A stretch of 36,612 nt of DNA from Candidatus Latescibacterota bacterium (GCA_022825185.1 JAJDYK010000294.1:1-36612); one strand, 5' to 3'. Positions 6,469-16,193 are shown, counted from the stretch's first letter. The notes: generated by a model from the sequence alone, not told the origin. Numbers and translations are program-made.

Positions 6469-8382
6469 TTACTGGTACCACGAGGCTTGTTCCTCCCACA
6501 TGGCAGCGTACACCCCGCCCTTTGCCACTAGGTCGTCGTGGGGGCCTTGCTCGACGATGCGACCGTCCTTGAGGACGAGAATGCGGTCGGCCATGCGGGC
6601 CGAGCCAAGTCGGTGGCTGATCAGCAGCGCGGTGCGGCCGACGAGCAGTTCGCCGAACTGCCGGTACACCTCGGCCTCGGCCATGGGGTCCAGCGCCGCG
6701 GTCGGCTCGTCGAGGATCAGCAACTCGGGCTGGCGGATGAATGCGCGGGCAATGGCCACGCGCTGCCACTCGCCCCCGGAAAGCCCTTGTCCGCCGTCGA
6801 GGACGTGTCCCACCGGAGTGTCGTAGCCGTGGGGCAGGCGCGCGGTGATGGCATCGACTCCGGCTCGCCGCGCTGCTTTTTGTACCACTGCTGGATCGGG
6901 TGGCAGCCACGCCGGCCACAGGTCGGCTTCTTGGTCGCTATCACCGCTGCCGAGGGCACCGATGCCGATTGATTGGGAGGCGGTAAGTTCAAAGTTGAAG
7001 AAGTCTTGGAACGCGGCACTTACTGCATTCGCAAGGCTCGTTCGGTCGATCTCGTCGTAGTGGACTCCATCGACGGTGATCTCGCCCTCTGTTGGTTGGT
7101 ACAGGCCCAGTAGGAGCTTGGCGACGGTTGATTTTCCCGCGCCGTTCTCGCCGACGAGGGCCACCCGTTCTCCGGGTTTGAGGTGCAGGCTTACGCCTCG
7201 CAGGACGGGACGGGAGGTCTCGCCCTCGGTGGCGTCCGTTGCCGGATAGGCGAACCAGACGTTTTCGACGGCAAATCCCTCGCGTAGCGGTTTGGGGAAG
7301 GGCTGGGTTGGTTCGCGGGCGGCCGGTGGTTGTTGCAGCCAGGCACCGGCCGTCTCGGGCAGGTCGAGAAACTCGCGCACATAGCTGATTTCAGTGCTTT
7401 GGTTTTGCAGTTCCCGCGAAGAATGGCCAAGGCTGGAACCGGCTCTTAGCATGTCGTCCACGCCCCGGAACAGAGCGACAAAGCGGCCGGGCGTGAGGAG
7501 CCGGTCGCCGAGAAAATAGGCCAGCGCAACGGCGACACCGGCCGAGATGCTGAAACGCAAACAGGTGATGGGAAGGCCCCCGCGAACCTGTTGCTGCTGT
7601 TGTCGCCAGAGTTGCTTTCGCAATGTTTGGCGCATGGCTCGCCACCGCTGGCTCAGCGTCTGGCGGAGGGCAAAAAGGCGCATCTCTTTTTGTTCGCCCC
7701 GCCCAGTGAGGATCCGATCGACGTAGCTGGCCCGGCGCATTTCCTCGGTCTGGCCATAGGTGAAGCTCATAAACCGCCGGCTTTGTTCAATCGCCAGCCG
7801 GATTTGCGGTACCAGTACGATTAGAAGAGTCAGTGAGATCCACAGAGAGACCGGGACGAACATGGCTGTAATGGAGAGGACTCGGATGCCGGCCTGGAAT
7901 AGGTGCATGGCCGCGAAGAAGAACCGATCGAGCTTCAGGCCCGGATTTTTGGCGCGTTCCAAGTGATCATAAGACGCGCTCACCTCAAAGAAGACGAGCG
8001 GCAGCCTCGACGCCTTGGCCAGAAAGCGACGGCCGAGCGCGTGTTCGAGGTTCTGTTCTAGCCGCAGATGGAGCGCGTCCCGAATCTGCCACAGCACATC
8101 GCTTGTGAGTAGGAGTACAAGTCCGAATGCTATAAGCCACGGCAGAGTTTGTTCAAAGCCAGCACCCCCTGCATCGGCGGAGGTGACGACGGTGTCGATG
8201 AGGTGCTGAGTGATGTAGATGAGTAGTGCGGGCTGGAGACCTAGGAGTATTTGCACGGCGACGATGCCCAAGGCCGGGGCCCGCCCGTGTGCCCAGATGT
8301 GGACGAGGGTCCAGCGCAGGTTGGTCCATATAGCCGTCGCGTTCGTGCGCCGGTTCCAGAACTCGGGATCGCTCCTCGACAA
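6469..8382 (-). CDS. ABC exporter half-transporter (membrane domain plus ATPase), first subunit
   Basis: A 637-residue protein with an N-terminal exporter membrane domain (hydrophobic segments around residues 36-60, 83-100, 165-195 and 275-292). The ATPase has Walker A GENGAGKST (411-419), Q-loop FQD (458-460), signature LSGGEWQ (534-540), Walker B LLILDEP (554-560) and H-loop H590. All catalytic motifs look intact. The start is TTG 8380-8382, supported by AGGAGG only 4 nt upstream. It lies between the glycoside-hydrolase-like gene (27 nt upstream) and the partner half-transporter. The pair is most likely a heterodimeric exporter; the substrate cannot be read from the sequence. Confidence 0.92.
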   Translation of the reverse strand: MSRSDPEFWNRRTNATAIWTNLRWTLVHIWAHGRAPALGIVAVQILLGLQPALLIYITQHLIDTVVTSADAGGAGFEQTLPWLIAFGLVLLLTSDVLWQIRDALHLRLEQNLEHALGRRFLAKASRLPLVFFEVSASYDHLERAKNPGLKLDRFFFAAMHLFQAGIRVLSITAMFVPVSLWISLTLLIVLVPQIRLAIEQSRRFMSFTYGQTEEMRRASYVDRILTGRGEQKEMRLFALRQTLSQRWRAMRQTLRKQLWRQQQQQVRGGLPITCLRFSISAGVAVALAYFLGDRLLTPGRFVALFRGVDDMLRAGSSLGHSSRELQNQSTEISYVREFLDLPETAGAWLQQPPAAREPTQPFPKPLREGFAVENVWFAYPATDATEGETSRPVLRGVSLHLKPGERVALVGENGAGKSTVAKLLLGLYQPTEGEITVDGVHYDEIDRTSLANAVSAAFQDFFNFELTASQSIGIGALGSGDSDQEADLWPAWLPPDPAVVQKAARRAGVDAITARLPHGYDTPVGHVLDGGQGLSGGEWQRVAIARAFIRQPELLILDEPTAALDPMAEAEVYRQFGELLVGRTALLISHRLGSARMADRILVLKDGRIVEQGPHDDLVAKGGVYAAMWEEQASWYQ

Positions 8383-8409
8383 GGTTCCTCCTTAGCTGAA
8401 AAGCGGGAG

Positions 8410-9984
8410 TTATCGCGGTAGTACGGTCACTTCTAGTTCGTCAATGACGACAGCCCCTTCGGGGAGGCCGGAGAACAGCAAGCGGACGCCGAGGGCATTG
8501 GTGCCGTCGCGTATAGGTGGCGACGACAGATCGATAATACAGGTCGTATGCGCAGGGAGCGGCCGCCCTTGATTTGGGTGCCGTCCGTCGCTGTGCCAGA
8601 TGTGGCGCACGCTGTCGGCGGGGATGGGCGTACCGTTGATATCGACCGCAATGCGGTCGTATGGTCCCAAACCCGTAGCGCGGAAGAACAGCTTGGCGAA
8701 GACGATCTCGTCGAAGTTTTCGTACAGGCGAAAATGATACTGCCCATAAGGTTGCTGCTCCGTCCGCTCGAGGAGGATCTTATCGTCTCTGATAATTCCA
8801 CCCGCGGTCTTACCTGGGGATCCAAAAGCCGTCGAGCCGCCCCACATGGGATGAAAGAGATAGTGCCGAGCGCCCCCGGCAATTTTGGCCGGATCCCGCA
8901 GTTCCCGCAGGTAGCTAAGGGCCAGAGGATACATGGCCTCTGATCCTGGATCGCGGGTCGCTTTCCAGAAGGCATCCCAGTGCATCTGAAAGTTGTACAT
9001 GGAGACCCCGTCGGCCCCTTGGCGGGCAAACGAATGGGCCAAGGCGCGGTAGTTTTCGAGTGTCAGCGGCGGCCCCGTGCGGTCGAGGTTGGCGCAATAG
9101 GGGAGGAGGCCGGGGATGAGTTCGCACTTGGTGTCCTTGGTGAGTTGGCTGAATTCTTGGTGTGGGGCGTTGCAATCCGAATACATGGCGTCTTGGGGAG
9201 CGACGTAGTTGATGAGCGCTTCCGCTATCCAAGTGGGCACGTCGAGACCGCAGTTGTGGCACTCCTCTAACGTCTCCGGGACGCGGACCCCCAATTGCAG
9301 GTCGCGGCCCCGGCTGCTGCCGGCTTGGTCGAGCATGTCCCGCACCCGCTGGATCAATTCAGTCATAAGCGGTTGGCGCTCGTGCGCTAGGCTTCTATCG
9401 CCTTGGGGAGCCGGAAAGTAGAGACCTTCGCGGAAGACCAACTCAAGTCCATCGACGTCGAATTGATCGACGACTTCCGCCATCACTGAAAAGAGGTAAT
9501 CGCGCACCGCGGCGAAGGTGAAATCCATCCTGTTGCCGGGAACGAAGGCCACGCCTTGCGGCATCTCCGCAATTTTCCACTGGGGGTTCTTGTGAAGAAA
9601 CATCCCCCCTTGGTCGGGTGCGCCGTGGCTGTCGTTCATGCGAAAACCAGCGAGGAAGTTCATCCCGTGTTTGCGGGCTTGGTCGAGCATCACCTGCAGC
9701 GGCATGATCCCATCGTCCATCATGGGAATAAAGCGCCGGTGCTGGGGACGGGCGTCGTACTCGAAGCGCGGGGAGCGAAAGTACAAGGTCCAGCCGGCGT
9801 TATAGACCTCTTGGATAAAGGTATCGGGCCTGTTGACGGCGACGTTGTCGATTATGCGCTGCAGCTCCTCTGGCTTGGCGGGGTGTGAAGTGATGAGGGG
9901 ACGCGCCTTGCCCGGGTCAAAATCGTAATTGGCATTGCCCGAGGGGTCGCTGACGTAGATGAGCCTCCATTTGTCGTGCGGCAT
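8410..9984 (-). CDS. Glycoside-hydrolase-like (GH10-like/DUF187-type) TIM-barrel protein
   Basis: A 524-residue protein. The start ATG 9982-9984 is chosen because GGAGG lies 5 nt upstream; a longer frame to 10047 has no such support. Barrel-like segments include GWTLYFRSPRFEYDAR, GMNFLAGFRMND, DGLELVFREGLYF and GADGVSMYNFQMHWDAF, resembling hypothetical glycosyl hydrolases that are abundant in some candidate phyla. The last 120 residues form a beta-rich, possibly carbohydrate-binding domain (around YGQYHFRLYENFD to VVIDELEVTVLP). No signal peptide is evident, so it may be cytoplasmic. It heads the operon with the two exporter subunits. The catalytic residues cannot be assigned with certainty. 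Confidence 0.65.
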   Translation of the reverse strand: MPHDKWRLIYVSDPSGNANYDFDPGKARPLITSHPAKPEELQRIIDNVAVNRPDTFIQEVYNAGWTLYFRSPRFEYDARPQHRRFIPMMDDGIMPLQVMLDQARKHGMNFLAGFRMNDSHGAPDQGGMFLHKNPQWKIAEMPQGVAFVPGNRMDFTFAAVRDYLFSVMAEVVDQFDVDGLELVFREGLYFPAPQGDRSLAHERQPLMTELIQRVRDMLDQAGSSRGRDLQLGVRVPETLEECHNCGLDVPTWIAEALINYVAPQDAMYSDCNAPHQEFSQLTKDTKCELIPGLLPYCANLDRTGPPLTLENYRALAHSFARQGADGVSMYNFQMHWDAFWKATRDPGSEAMYPLALSYLRELRDPAKIAGGARHYLFHPMWGGSTAFGSPGKTAGGIIRDDKILLERTEQQPYGQYHFRLYENFDEIVFAKLFFRATGLGPYDRIAVDINGTPIPADSVRHIWHSDGRHPNQGRPLPAHTTCIIDLSSPPIRDGTNALGVRLLFSGLPEGAVVIDELEVTVLPR

Positions 9985-10097
9985 CTTGTCCTCCATGGAA
10001 AGTGCGAAGCAGAGAGGGCGGAAATCTCTCGCCTTTAGGCCGAGCAAAGTTTATTTTTTGTAAAAATCCAGCAATTGCTTGAAAGGACAATCAGACT

Positions 10098-10301
10098 ATG
10101 AAAGGTATCCAATTCCTAGTCGACGAACACGGCAACGCGAAATCGGTCCTCATTGACCTTGAGGAGTGGGGTGAGTTGTGGGAAGACATATACGATGGCA
10201 TGATTATCGAGACCAGACGAGGCGAACCCACGATTCCATGGGAAGTACTGAAGGCGGAAATGGAGGCAGAGATAGAACGGCAGAGGAGCACGGATGGCTG
10301 A
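10098..10301 (+). CDS. RelB-like antitoxin
   Basis: A 67-residue acidic protein: a short strand segment (GIQFLVDEHGNAKSVLIDL) followed by a helical tail (PWEVLKAEMEAEIERQ). This resembles small antitoxins in which an N-terminal DNA-binding or dimerising part precedes a toxin-wrapping helix. AAGGA at 10083-10087 lies 10 nt before ATG. Its 3' end overlaps the toxin gene by 8 nt. It probably represses its own promoter in the 10 kb divergent region, together with the toxin. Confidence 0.8.
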   Translation: MKGIQFLVDEHGNAKSVLIDLEEWGELWEDIYDGMIIETRRGEPTIPWEVLKAEMEAEIERQRSTDG

Positions 10302-10563
10302 ACGATACTCCGTTCAGTTTACCTCTTCTGGTGCTAGGGATTTTCGCAGATTACCCTTGGATGTAAGGAGACAAATCACCTCTGCAGTGGATAACCTCTT
10401 AGCAAATCCACGTCCGTCCGGTGTTCGTAAGATTCAGGGATATGAGCGGCATTATAGGATTCGCGTTGGTCGATATCGCGTCATCTATGAGATTGATGAC
10501 GCCGCAAGAATGGTTAGTGTTAACCATGTAGACCATCGCCGCGCTGTATATCGCTCTTTGTAG
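10294..10563 (+). CDS. relE: RelE-family mRNA interferase toxin
   Basis: An 89-residue protein with the typical RelE/ParE layout: YSVQFTSSGARDFRRLP at the start, helix VRRQITSAVDNLL, then the basic strand core HYRIRVGRYRVIYEID and a C-terminal VSVNHVDHRRAVYRSL. The GDYR-like 'VGRYRVIYEI' and the HRR...Y ending match active RelE toxins that cleave mRNA on the ribosome. It overlaps the antitoxin gene by 8 nt. Length is normal and no damage is seen, so the pair is probably functional. ParE-type gyrase inhibition is a less likely alternative. Confidence 0.9.
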   Translation: MAERYSVQFTSSGARDFRRLPLDVRRQITSAVDNLLANPRPSGVRKIQGYERHYRIRVGRYRVIYEIDDAARMVSVNHVDHRRAVYRSL

Positions 10564-10619
10564 CAAGATTCAGGTGTCTCGGCGGGACTGGCACCAACTA
10601 CCGACTGCACCGCGATGTT

Positions 10620-10695
10620 TGGTGGAGCTGATCGGGATCGAACCGACGACCTCAGGCTTGCAAAGCCCGCGCTCTCCCAGCTGAGCTACAGCCCC
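10620..10695 (-). tRNA. tRNA-Ala, anticodon TGC
   Basis: The minus strand folds as a canonical tRNA: acceptor stem GGGGCTG pairing with CAGCTCC (one G-T pair), a D-arm with AGCTCAGCTGGGAGAGC, anticodon stem CGGGC/GCCTG with loop TTTGCAA giving anticodon TGC, and a T-arm with GTTCGATCC. The 3' CCA is encoded (10620-10622). Confidence 0.97.
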
Positions 10696-10769
10696 ATATC
10701 CAAGGTGTAAAAAATTAAGTTAGTGGCTGCACCGCGTCAACGCGGCTACGCATAAGCGAAAGGTAAAAC

Positions 10770-11951
10770 ATGGCAGATCCAGTTGTAGTTAGCGCCCGGC
10801 GTACAGCCACAGGCCGTTTTGGCGGTGCACTGCAAGACGTGACGGCCGCGGAATTGGGCGGCAAGGTGCTCGCTGCTGCCCTCGCAGAGTGCCAAGTGGA
10901 AGCGAGCGAAGTGGATGAGGTGTTGATGGGCATGGTGTATCAGGGTGGGGCCGAGGCCAATCCGGCGCGCCAGGCGGCCATCGCTGCTGGTCTGCCGTAC
11001 GAGGTGCCATCGATGACGGTCAACAAGCTCTGCGGCTCGGGGCTGAAGGCGGTTGCGCTGGCCGCCCAGAGCCTACGAGCCGGCGAGGCCGAGGTAGTGC
11101 TGGCAGGGGGCATGGAGAACATGAGCCAAGCACCCTACGTCCTGCACGGAGGGCGGTGGGGTCAGCGACTAGGGCACGGCCAAGTCGAGGACATGCTATT
11201 GCTCGATGGGCTGTGGGATTGTTTTTACGACTGCCACATGGGGGTTACGGCCGAAAACTTGGCCGCAGAATACGGGATTACCCGCGATGAGCAGGACCAA
11301 TTCGCCGCGCGAAGTCAACAGCGGTGGGCCTGCGCCCAAGAGCAGGAGGCGTTTAAAGGTCAGATCGTGCCTATCTCCATCGCGCAAAAAGGTGGAGAAA
11401 CCGTCTTTGCAACAGATGAGCATCCGCGCCCTGGGACTACCGTCGAGCAGCTAAGTCAGCTCAAACCGGCGTTCAAAAAAAATGGGACTGTGACCGCGGG
11501 CAATGCTTCGGGAATCAACGATGGGGCTGCCGCGTTGTTGTTGATGACTGAAGAAGGGGCCAAGGCGCGCGGGTTGGTGCCGCTGGCCTATCTTCGGGGC
11601 ACGGCTAGTGCTGGCGTCGATCCCCGCATTATGGGCATCGGCCCGGCCCCAGCAATCCGCAAGCTGTTGGCTCAGACTAAGACCCGGCTCGAAGATGTGG
11701 ATCGGATCGAACTCAACGAAGCGTTTGCTGCCCAGAGCTTGGCTGTGGGGCGAGAGTTGGATTGGGACTGGGATAAGGTCAACGTCCAAGGCGGGGCCAT
11801 TGCTCTCGGCCACGCGGTCGGTGCCAGCGGCGCGCGCATTGCCACCACGCTTTTGCACCAGATGCAGCAGCATAGCGTCAGGCTGGGTATAGCTGCACTG
11901 TGCATTGGCGGGGGGATGGGCATTGCCGCGCTCTTTGAACGAGCGGAATAA
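10770..11951 (+). CDS. atoB: Acetyl-CoA acetyltransferase (thiolase)
   Basis: A 393-residue thiolase that condenses two acetyl-CoA, or cleaves acetoacetyl-CoA. The catalytic triad is visible: nucleophile Cys88 in [11 protein letters not shown], His348 in [16 protein letters not shown], and Cys378 in ALCIGGGMG. These positions match the Zoogloea biosynthetic thiolase (Cys89, His348, Cys378) within one residue. AAAGG lies 6 nt before ATG. The gene stands alone between the tRNA and the convergent ssb gene. Whether it serves polyester synthesis, mevalonate-type synthesis or fatty acid breakdown cannot be decided, because no partner genes are adjacent. Confidence 0.93.
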   Translation: MADPVVVSARRTATGRFGGALQDVTAAELGGKVLAAALAECQVEASEVDEVLMGMVYQGGAEANPARQAAIAAGLPYEVPSMTVNKLCGSGLKAVALAAQSLRAGEAEVVLAGGMENMSQAPYVLHGGRWGQRLGHGQVEDMLLLDGLWDCFYDCHMGVTAENLAAEYGITRDEQDQFAARSQQRWACAQEQEAFKGQIVPISIAQKGGETVFATDEHPRPGTTVEQLSQLKPAFKKNGTVTAGNASGINDGAAALLLMTEEGAKARGLVPLAYLRGTASAGVDPRIMGIGPAPAIRKLLAQTKTRLEDVDRIELNEAFAAQSLAVGRELDWDWDKVNVQGGAIALGHAVGASGARIATTLLHQMQQHSVRLGIAALCIGGGMGIAALFERAE

Positions 11952-12022
11952 GCGCGGGCTGGGCGCGGCGCGTCTCGTTCGTCCGCCGACTGCACCCGCC
12001 TGCGCCCGCGCACATTCCTTGC

Positions 12023-12424
12023 TCAAGCCGCTTGGAGGGCGGTTTCTTGCTGCGCGTTTTGCTCCGGCATGTCTTCTGCATCTCTTTCCAGAACTTGCAG
12101 GTTGCGCACCTGCACTTGGACGCGGAAGCGGGGCTGGTCGTCGCTGTCGCGCCAAGAGTGGCTTTGCAGGCGGCCGGTGATAAAGACTGGCGTGCCCTTG
12201 TGCAGGCGTTTGGCCAAGGTCTCGGCGGCTTTCTGCCAGAGGACGATGTCGAAGAAGGAGGTCTCCTCTTGCCATTCTTGATTGCGGTCGCGATAGGAGC
12301 GGTTGACGGCGATCCGTCCCCGCAGGCGCGCGGCACCGTTGTCCATGAAGCGGAAGTCGGGGTCTTGCACCAAGCGGCCGCTGAGGGCGACTTGGTTGAT
12401 GTTGGGCATCCGTAAGGTCGGCAT
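12023..12424 (-). CDS. ssb: Short single-stranded DNA-binding protein without the acidic C-terminal tip
   Basis: A 133-residue protein with a bacterial SSB OB-fold: NINQVALSGRLVQDPDFRFM, AVNRSYRDRNQEWQEETSFFDIVLWQKAAE, LHKGTPVFITGRL and VQVQVRNLQVLE. AGGAGG lies 6 nt before ATG 12422-12424. Standard SSB is longer and ends in an acidic DDDIPF-type tip that recruits repair proteins; this one stops at about residue 105 of the fold plus a Gln/Ala-rich tail ending ETALQAA. It is divergent from the methyltransferase gene across about 186 bp. It may be an accessory SSB paralogue with the main copy elsewhere. Confidence 0.88.
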   Translation of the reverse strand: MPTLRMPNINQVALSGRLVQDPDFRFMDNGAARLRGRIAVNRSYRDRNQEWQEETSFFDIVLWQKAAETLAKRLHKGTPVFITGRLQSHSWRDSDDQPRFRVQVQVRNLQVLERDAEDMPEQNAQQETALQAA

Positions 12425-12610
12425 GGGGTTCCTCCTGAAAGATGAACGTGGATGAATGGGTGAGGGTCCGTTGGCGGACCGCGTGGCTAGGTATTAGCAG
12501 AAAGTGTGCCAGCGAGCCGCTTGGGTGCCCAATAGCTTGTTCGACAATTTGTTACGTAGATTGTTTGATGAGCCGCCATAAGTGGCCATTGCCCCAAATG
12601 GGATACACTA

Positions 12611-14074
12611 ATGAGTAACGGAGGAAACGCGAAGATCCTAGCACAGCACTTTACCCCCCCAGCAGTCGCGCAGTTGGTTTGGGACGCAGTGCGTACACTT
12701 GCGGGAAAAGAGTTGGGGGCTGGAGCGCGCGTGATTGATCCAGCAGCGGGCGAAGGAGCGTTGTTGGGCGTTGTCGGACGAGCCTATCAGACCACGGGCA
12801 TTGAGATTGACGCGGGGCTAGCCGAGCAGGGACGCAGCCAAGCGGATCGCTTTTACACCGGCGACGGCTTGCTCGGCACCTTGCCCGAGGTGGCAGATGA
12901 GACGTTCGATTGCGTGTTGGCCAATCCGCCTTTTGGCAAGTTGGGGCCGATGTTGCCCTTGTTGGGGACCGATGGCCCCGGTCGGCTCGCCCAGCACTTT
13001 GAACTGCTCGATGGACAAAAGCAGATGCGCTCCTTCCCGGTGGAGTTGCTTTTTGTCGAGCGCGCGCTGCAACTGACCCGGCCCGCTGGTTGGATGGCTC
13101 TGATATTGCCCGAGGGATTTCTCGCCAATGCCCGGCGGCAGTCCGCGCGCGACTGGTTGTTAGCGCACGCTGAGGTGCGGGCTGTCGTCGCCCTGCCTGG
13201 AGCCTTCAACAAGGTGCAGACGGCCTTGGTAGTATTGCGCCGCAGCAAGCCACTGGCCCGGACCAAGGCGCGGCTGATCGCACCAGTCGGGAAGAGGCCG
13301 AGCGAGCAGTACGCGCAGCACGTCCGGCTCTTACTCAGTGCGTCGGCTCGCCGTGCGCCAGAGGCCGCACTTCTGAGCGTAGGACAGCGCGCGTTGCGCG
13401 CCCAGCGTTGGGATCCGCGCTTCTGGCAGGGGCGCGCTGCCGTGCGCCGCTTGGCGGGCCGCTTGCGGTTGGTTCCGTTGGGGGAGTACATCTGCCATTT
13501 GACGTATGGGCCAATTATTACGGGCAGCCGTCCTCAGCACGTAGAGGCTGGAGTGCCGGTCATCCGGCAGGGCAATATCGCCGAAACCGGGCTCGACGAG
13601 CGCGCGTTGTTGTGCGTCGCGCCCGCAGGGGCGCACGATCCCCCGCGCAGCCGCGTGCGCCCCGGAGACTTGCTGTTGTCGCGGTCTGGGGCCGGGGCCT
13701 TGGGGCGGAATCGCCTCGCGGTGTATTTGGGGGGCAAGCCGGCCAATGTGGGTTGTTTTGTCGATTTGATTCGCTTGGAGGGACTCAATCCGTTTTACGC
13801 TTGGTTTTTCTTTAAGACGCGGCTGGGACGAGAGCAGATCGCCGCCTACGCCAACGGAGTGGGCACGCCGAATATCAGCTTTGGCGAAATTCGCGCGTTG
13901 CAGATTGCGGCCTTGCCCATGGCTTATCAGGACGGGCTCGAAAGGCGCTATCGGGAGCAAGTGTGGCCGCTGCACTGCCGCCGCGAGCGAGCCGACATCC
14001 GCGCCGAGGCCGAGCGGTGCTTCCGCGCCATCGTCGGCGATCTAGAAGACTACCTACAGACGCGACACCAATAG
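12611..14074 (+). CDS. N6-adenine DNA methyltransferase fused to an HsdS-like specificity domain
   Basis: A 487-residue protein. The N-terminal gamma-type methyltransferase has a QHFTP segment (12-16), the SAM motif I DPAAGEG (43-49), catalytic motif IV NPPF (105-108) and a further PAGWMALILPEGFL strand-helix unit, as in HsdM. From about residue 285 it continues into one HsdS-type target-recognition half: GVPVIRQGNI, RPGDLLLSRSGAGALG, LNPFYAWFFFKTRLGREQI and VGTPNISFGEIRALQIA, closing with a helical dimerisation segment. An M-S fusion of this kind can methylate on its own. No restriction nuclease gene is adjacent. ATG 12611 lacks a clear ribosome site; no better start exists in frame. Confidence 0.88.
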   Translation: MSNGGNAKILAQHFTPPAVAQLVWDAVRTLAGKELGAGARVIDPAAGEGALLGVVGRAYQTTGIEIDAGLAEQGRSQADRFYTGDGLLGTLPEVADETFDCVLANPPFGKLGPMLPLLGTDGPGRLAQHFELLDGQKQMRSFPVELLFVERALQLTRPAGWMALILPEGFLANARRQSARDWLLAHAEVRAVVALPGAFNKVQTALVVLRRSKPLARTKARLIAPVGKRPSEQYAQHVRLLLSASARRAPEAALLSVGQRALRAQRWDPRFWQGRAAVRRLAGRLRLVPLGEYICHLTYGPIITGSRPQHVEAGVPVIRQGNIAETGLDERALLCVAPAGAHDPPRSRVRPGDLLLSRSGAGALGRNRLAVYLGGKPANVGCFVDLIRLEGLNPFYAWFFFKTRLGREQIAAYANGVGTPNISFGEIRALQIAALPMAYQDGLERRYREQVWPLHCRRERADIRAEAERCFRAIVGDLEDYLQTRHQ

Positions 14075-14132
14075 GTCGTTCGTTCCCACCTAGCTCTGTC
14101 GCCAATGCCCAGCGAATCGTATTATTAATACC

Positions 14133-16193
14133 ATGTCTGATCTCAAGCACACCAACCGCCTCGCCGTCGAATCCAGTCCTTACTTGCGTCAGCACGCCCA
14201 CAATCCCGTCGATTGGTATCCCTGGGGTGAGGAGGCGCTGGCTGCGGCTCGGGCCGCCGACCGGCCCATCTTGCTCTCAGTGGGGTATTCGGCCTGTCAT
14301 TGGTGCCACGTCATGGAGCGCGAATCCTTTGAAAACGAACAGATCGCCCAGCGCATGAACGAGCACTTCATCAACATCAAGGTCGATCGCGAGGAACGGC
14401 CCGATGTCGATGAGATTTACATGACGGCCGTGCAGGCCATGACCGGCCAGGGGGGCTGGCCGATGACGGTGTTTCTGACGCCGGATTTGCAGCCCTTTTA
14501 CGGCGGGACGTACTTCCCGCCCGAAGACCGTCACGGGCGGCCGGGCTTTCCGAGGGTGCTGCAAGCGATAGCGGATTACTACCGAGAAAACCGCGCCGGC
14601 GTCGCCGAAAAAACCGCCGAACTGATGCGTGCGCTCCAGCAGCACGCCGAGTTTTTGACGCCGGGCGGCGTCCCCGGAGAAGAGGTTCTCGACGGGGCCT
14701 GTGCGCAGCTCAAATCCACGTATGACGTTAGGTTTGGCGGATTTGGCGGCGCGCCCAAATTTCCGCCGAGTATGAGCTTGTCCCTGCTGCTGCGGCGCTA
14801 TGTTAGACGGGGAGACCAGCGTGCGCTAGAAATTGCTGAACACACGCTCAAGCGCATGGCTAGGGGCGGGATGTACGACCAGCTTGGCGGGGGTTTTCAC
14901 CGCTATTCGGTAGATGAGCGCTGGCTAGTACCTCACTTCGAGAAAATGCTCTACGACAACGCCTTGCTGGTGTGGACGTATCTCGAAGCCTATCAGGCGA
15001 CTCAAGACGAATTCTACCGCGAAGTCATCGAGCACACCCTTGGCTATGTGCTGCGCGAGATGACGCAGCCCGAAGGCGGCTTCTACGCAGCGCAGGACGC
15101 AGACAGCGAGGGCGAAGAAGGCCTGTTTTTTACTTGGCTCTTAGAGGAGATTGAGGATTTGTTAGGCGAAGAAGACGCCGCGCTTTTTGCCCGCTATTAC
15201 GGCGTTGTGCCCGAGGGCAATTTTGAGTACGGGCGCAATATCTTGCACGTGGAAAACGAGCTAGAAGGAGTTGCGCACTTCCTCAAGGTAGAACCAGAGC
15301 GGCTGGCGCAAGTCGTAGAGCGTGGGTGCGAGGTGCTGCTGGCGGCGCGGCAACAGCGCGTTGCTCCCGGGCGCGACGACAAAATTCTGACGGCTTGGAA
15401 CGGGCTGATGATCAGCGCGATGGCCCGCGCCTATCAGGTTATCGGGGAGGATCGTTATTTGAGAGCGGCTGTCGAGGCGGCCGACTTTATTTTAGAACGC
15501 ATGGTCTGCGACGGGCGTCTCCTGCACACTTACAAGGACGGTCGGGCGCGGATTCCGGCCTATCAGGACGATTACGCTTGTCTCGTCAACGGCTTGCTCG
15601 ACCTGTATGAGGCGAGTTTTGAGTTGCGTTTCTTTGCCGCCGCCGAGCACTGGGCCGCCGAGATGGTTGCGCGGTTTTGGGATGAGGAGCATGGGGGGTT
15701 TTTCTATGCGGGGGCCGAGGCGACCGACTTGATCGTGCGCACCAAGAACCCATTTGACAACGCCACGCCTTCGGGCAACTCCATGGGTGCGTCGGCGCTT
15801 TTGCGCTTGGGGGCGATGAAGGGCGATCAGGCGCTGTGGCAGCGGGGCGAGCAGACGCTGGTCCTCTTCGAGCAGTTATTGCGCCGCGCTCCAGCGGCAG
15901 GAGCGCAAATGCTCTGCGCACTCGACTTCTACTTGGCTAGGCCCACGGAGGTTGCTTTGGTGGGGAACCAAGATGAATGCCGCACTTTTGCCGCCGCACT
16001 GCACCGGTGCTTTGTGCCCAATAAGGTCGTGTTAGCTGCTGGCGTTGGGGCGGGTGAAGCCGAGGCTGCGTTGCCGCTGCTGGAGGGGAAGCTGGCGGTT
16101 GGCGGTCGGGCGTACGTGTGCCGCGACGCGACCTGCTCGCGGCCGCTGTCCACGGCTGCGGACTTGGTGGAGCAGCTAAAGGCCGAGGGATGA
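14133..16193 (+). CDS. DUF255/YyaL family thioredoxin-fold protein with (alpha/alpha) barrel
   Basis: A 686-residue protein of the YyaL/spermatogenesis-associated protein 20 family. The N-terminal thioredoxin-like domain starts with [22 protein letters not shown] and carries the CHWC motif (55-58), then [10 protein letters not shown]. The rest is a six-hairpin, AGE/cellobiose-epimerase-like helical barrel ([34 protein letters not shown]). Function is not firmly known; a redox or sugar-linked role is suggested for the family. There is no ribosome site; a TATTAT at 14120-14125 sits 7 nt before ATG, compatible with leaderless transcription. It overlaps cysK by 4 nt (ATGA), so the two are probably co-transcribed. 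Confidence 0.92.
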   Translation: MSDLKHTNRLAVESSPYLRQHAHNPVDWYPWGEEALAAARAADRPILLSVGYSACHWCHVMERESFENEQIAQRMNEHFINIKVDREERPDVDEIYMTAVQAMTGQGGWPMTVFLTPDLQPFYGGTYFPPEDRHGRPGFPRVLQAIADYYRENRAGVAEKTAELMRALQQHAEFLTPGGVPGEEVLDGACAQLKSTYDVRFGGFGGAPKFPPSMSLSLLLRRYVRRGDQRALEIAEHTLKRMARGGMYDQLGGGFHRYSVDERWLVPHFEKMLYDNALLVWTYLEAYQATQDEFYREVIEHTLGYVLREMTQPEGGFYAAQDADSEGEEGLFFTWLLEEIEDLLGEEDAALFARYYGVVPEGNFEYGRNILHVENELEGVAHFLKVEPERLAQVVERGCEVLLAARQQRVAPGRDDKILTAWNGLMISAMARAYQVIGEDRYLRAAVEAADFILERMVCDGRLLHTYKDGRARIPAYQDDYACLVNGLLDLYEASFELRFFAAAEHWAAEMVARFWDEEHGGFFYAGAEATDLIVRTKNPFDNATPSGNSMGASALLRLGAMKGDQALWQRGEQTLVLFEQLLRRAPAAGAQMLCALDFYLARPTEVALVGNQDECRTFAAALHRCFVPNKVVLAAGVGAGEAEAALPLLEGKLAVGGRAYVCRDATCSRPLSTAADLVEQLKAEG

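Noticed and set aside
10620..10695. tRNA-Ala as attachment site for an integrated element
   Set aside because: No integrase and no repeated 3' tRNA fragment is seen in the window; the nearby RelBE pair is on the other side and the island is 6 kb away.
11451..12275. 274-residue minus-strand frame over the thiolase and ssb 3' ends
   Set aside because: It lies opposite the thiolase C-terminus with its catalytic His and Cys and in another frame of ssb. The composition is typical of a shadow.
14120..14132. Leaderless transcription of the DUF255 gene as a firm call
   Set aside because: TATTAT sits at the right distance from ATG but no -35 match is seen and one example is not enough; mentioned only in the gene entry.
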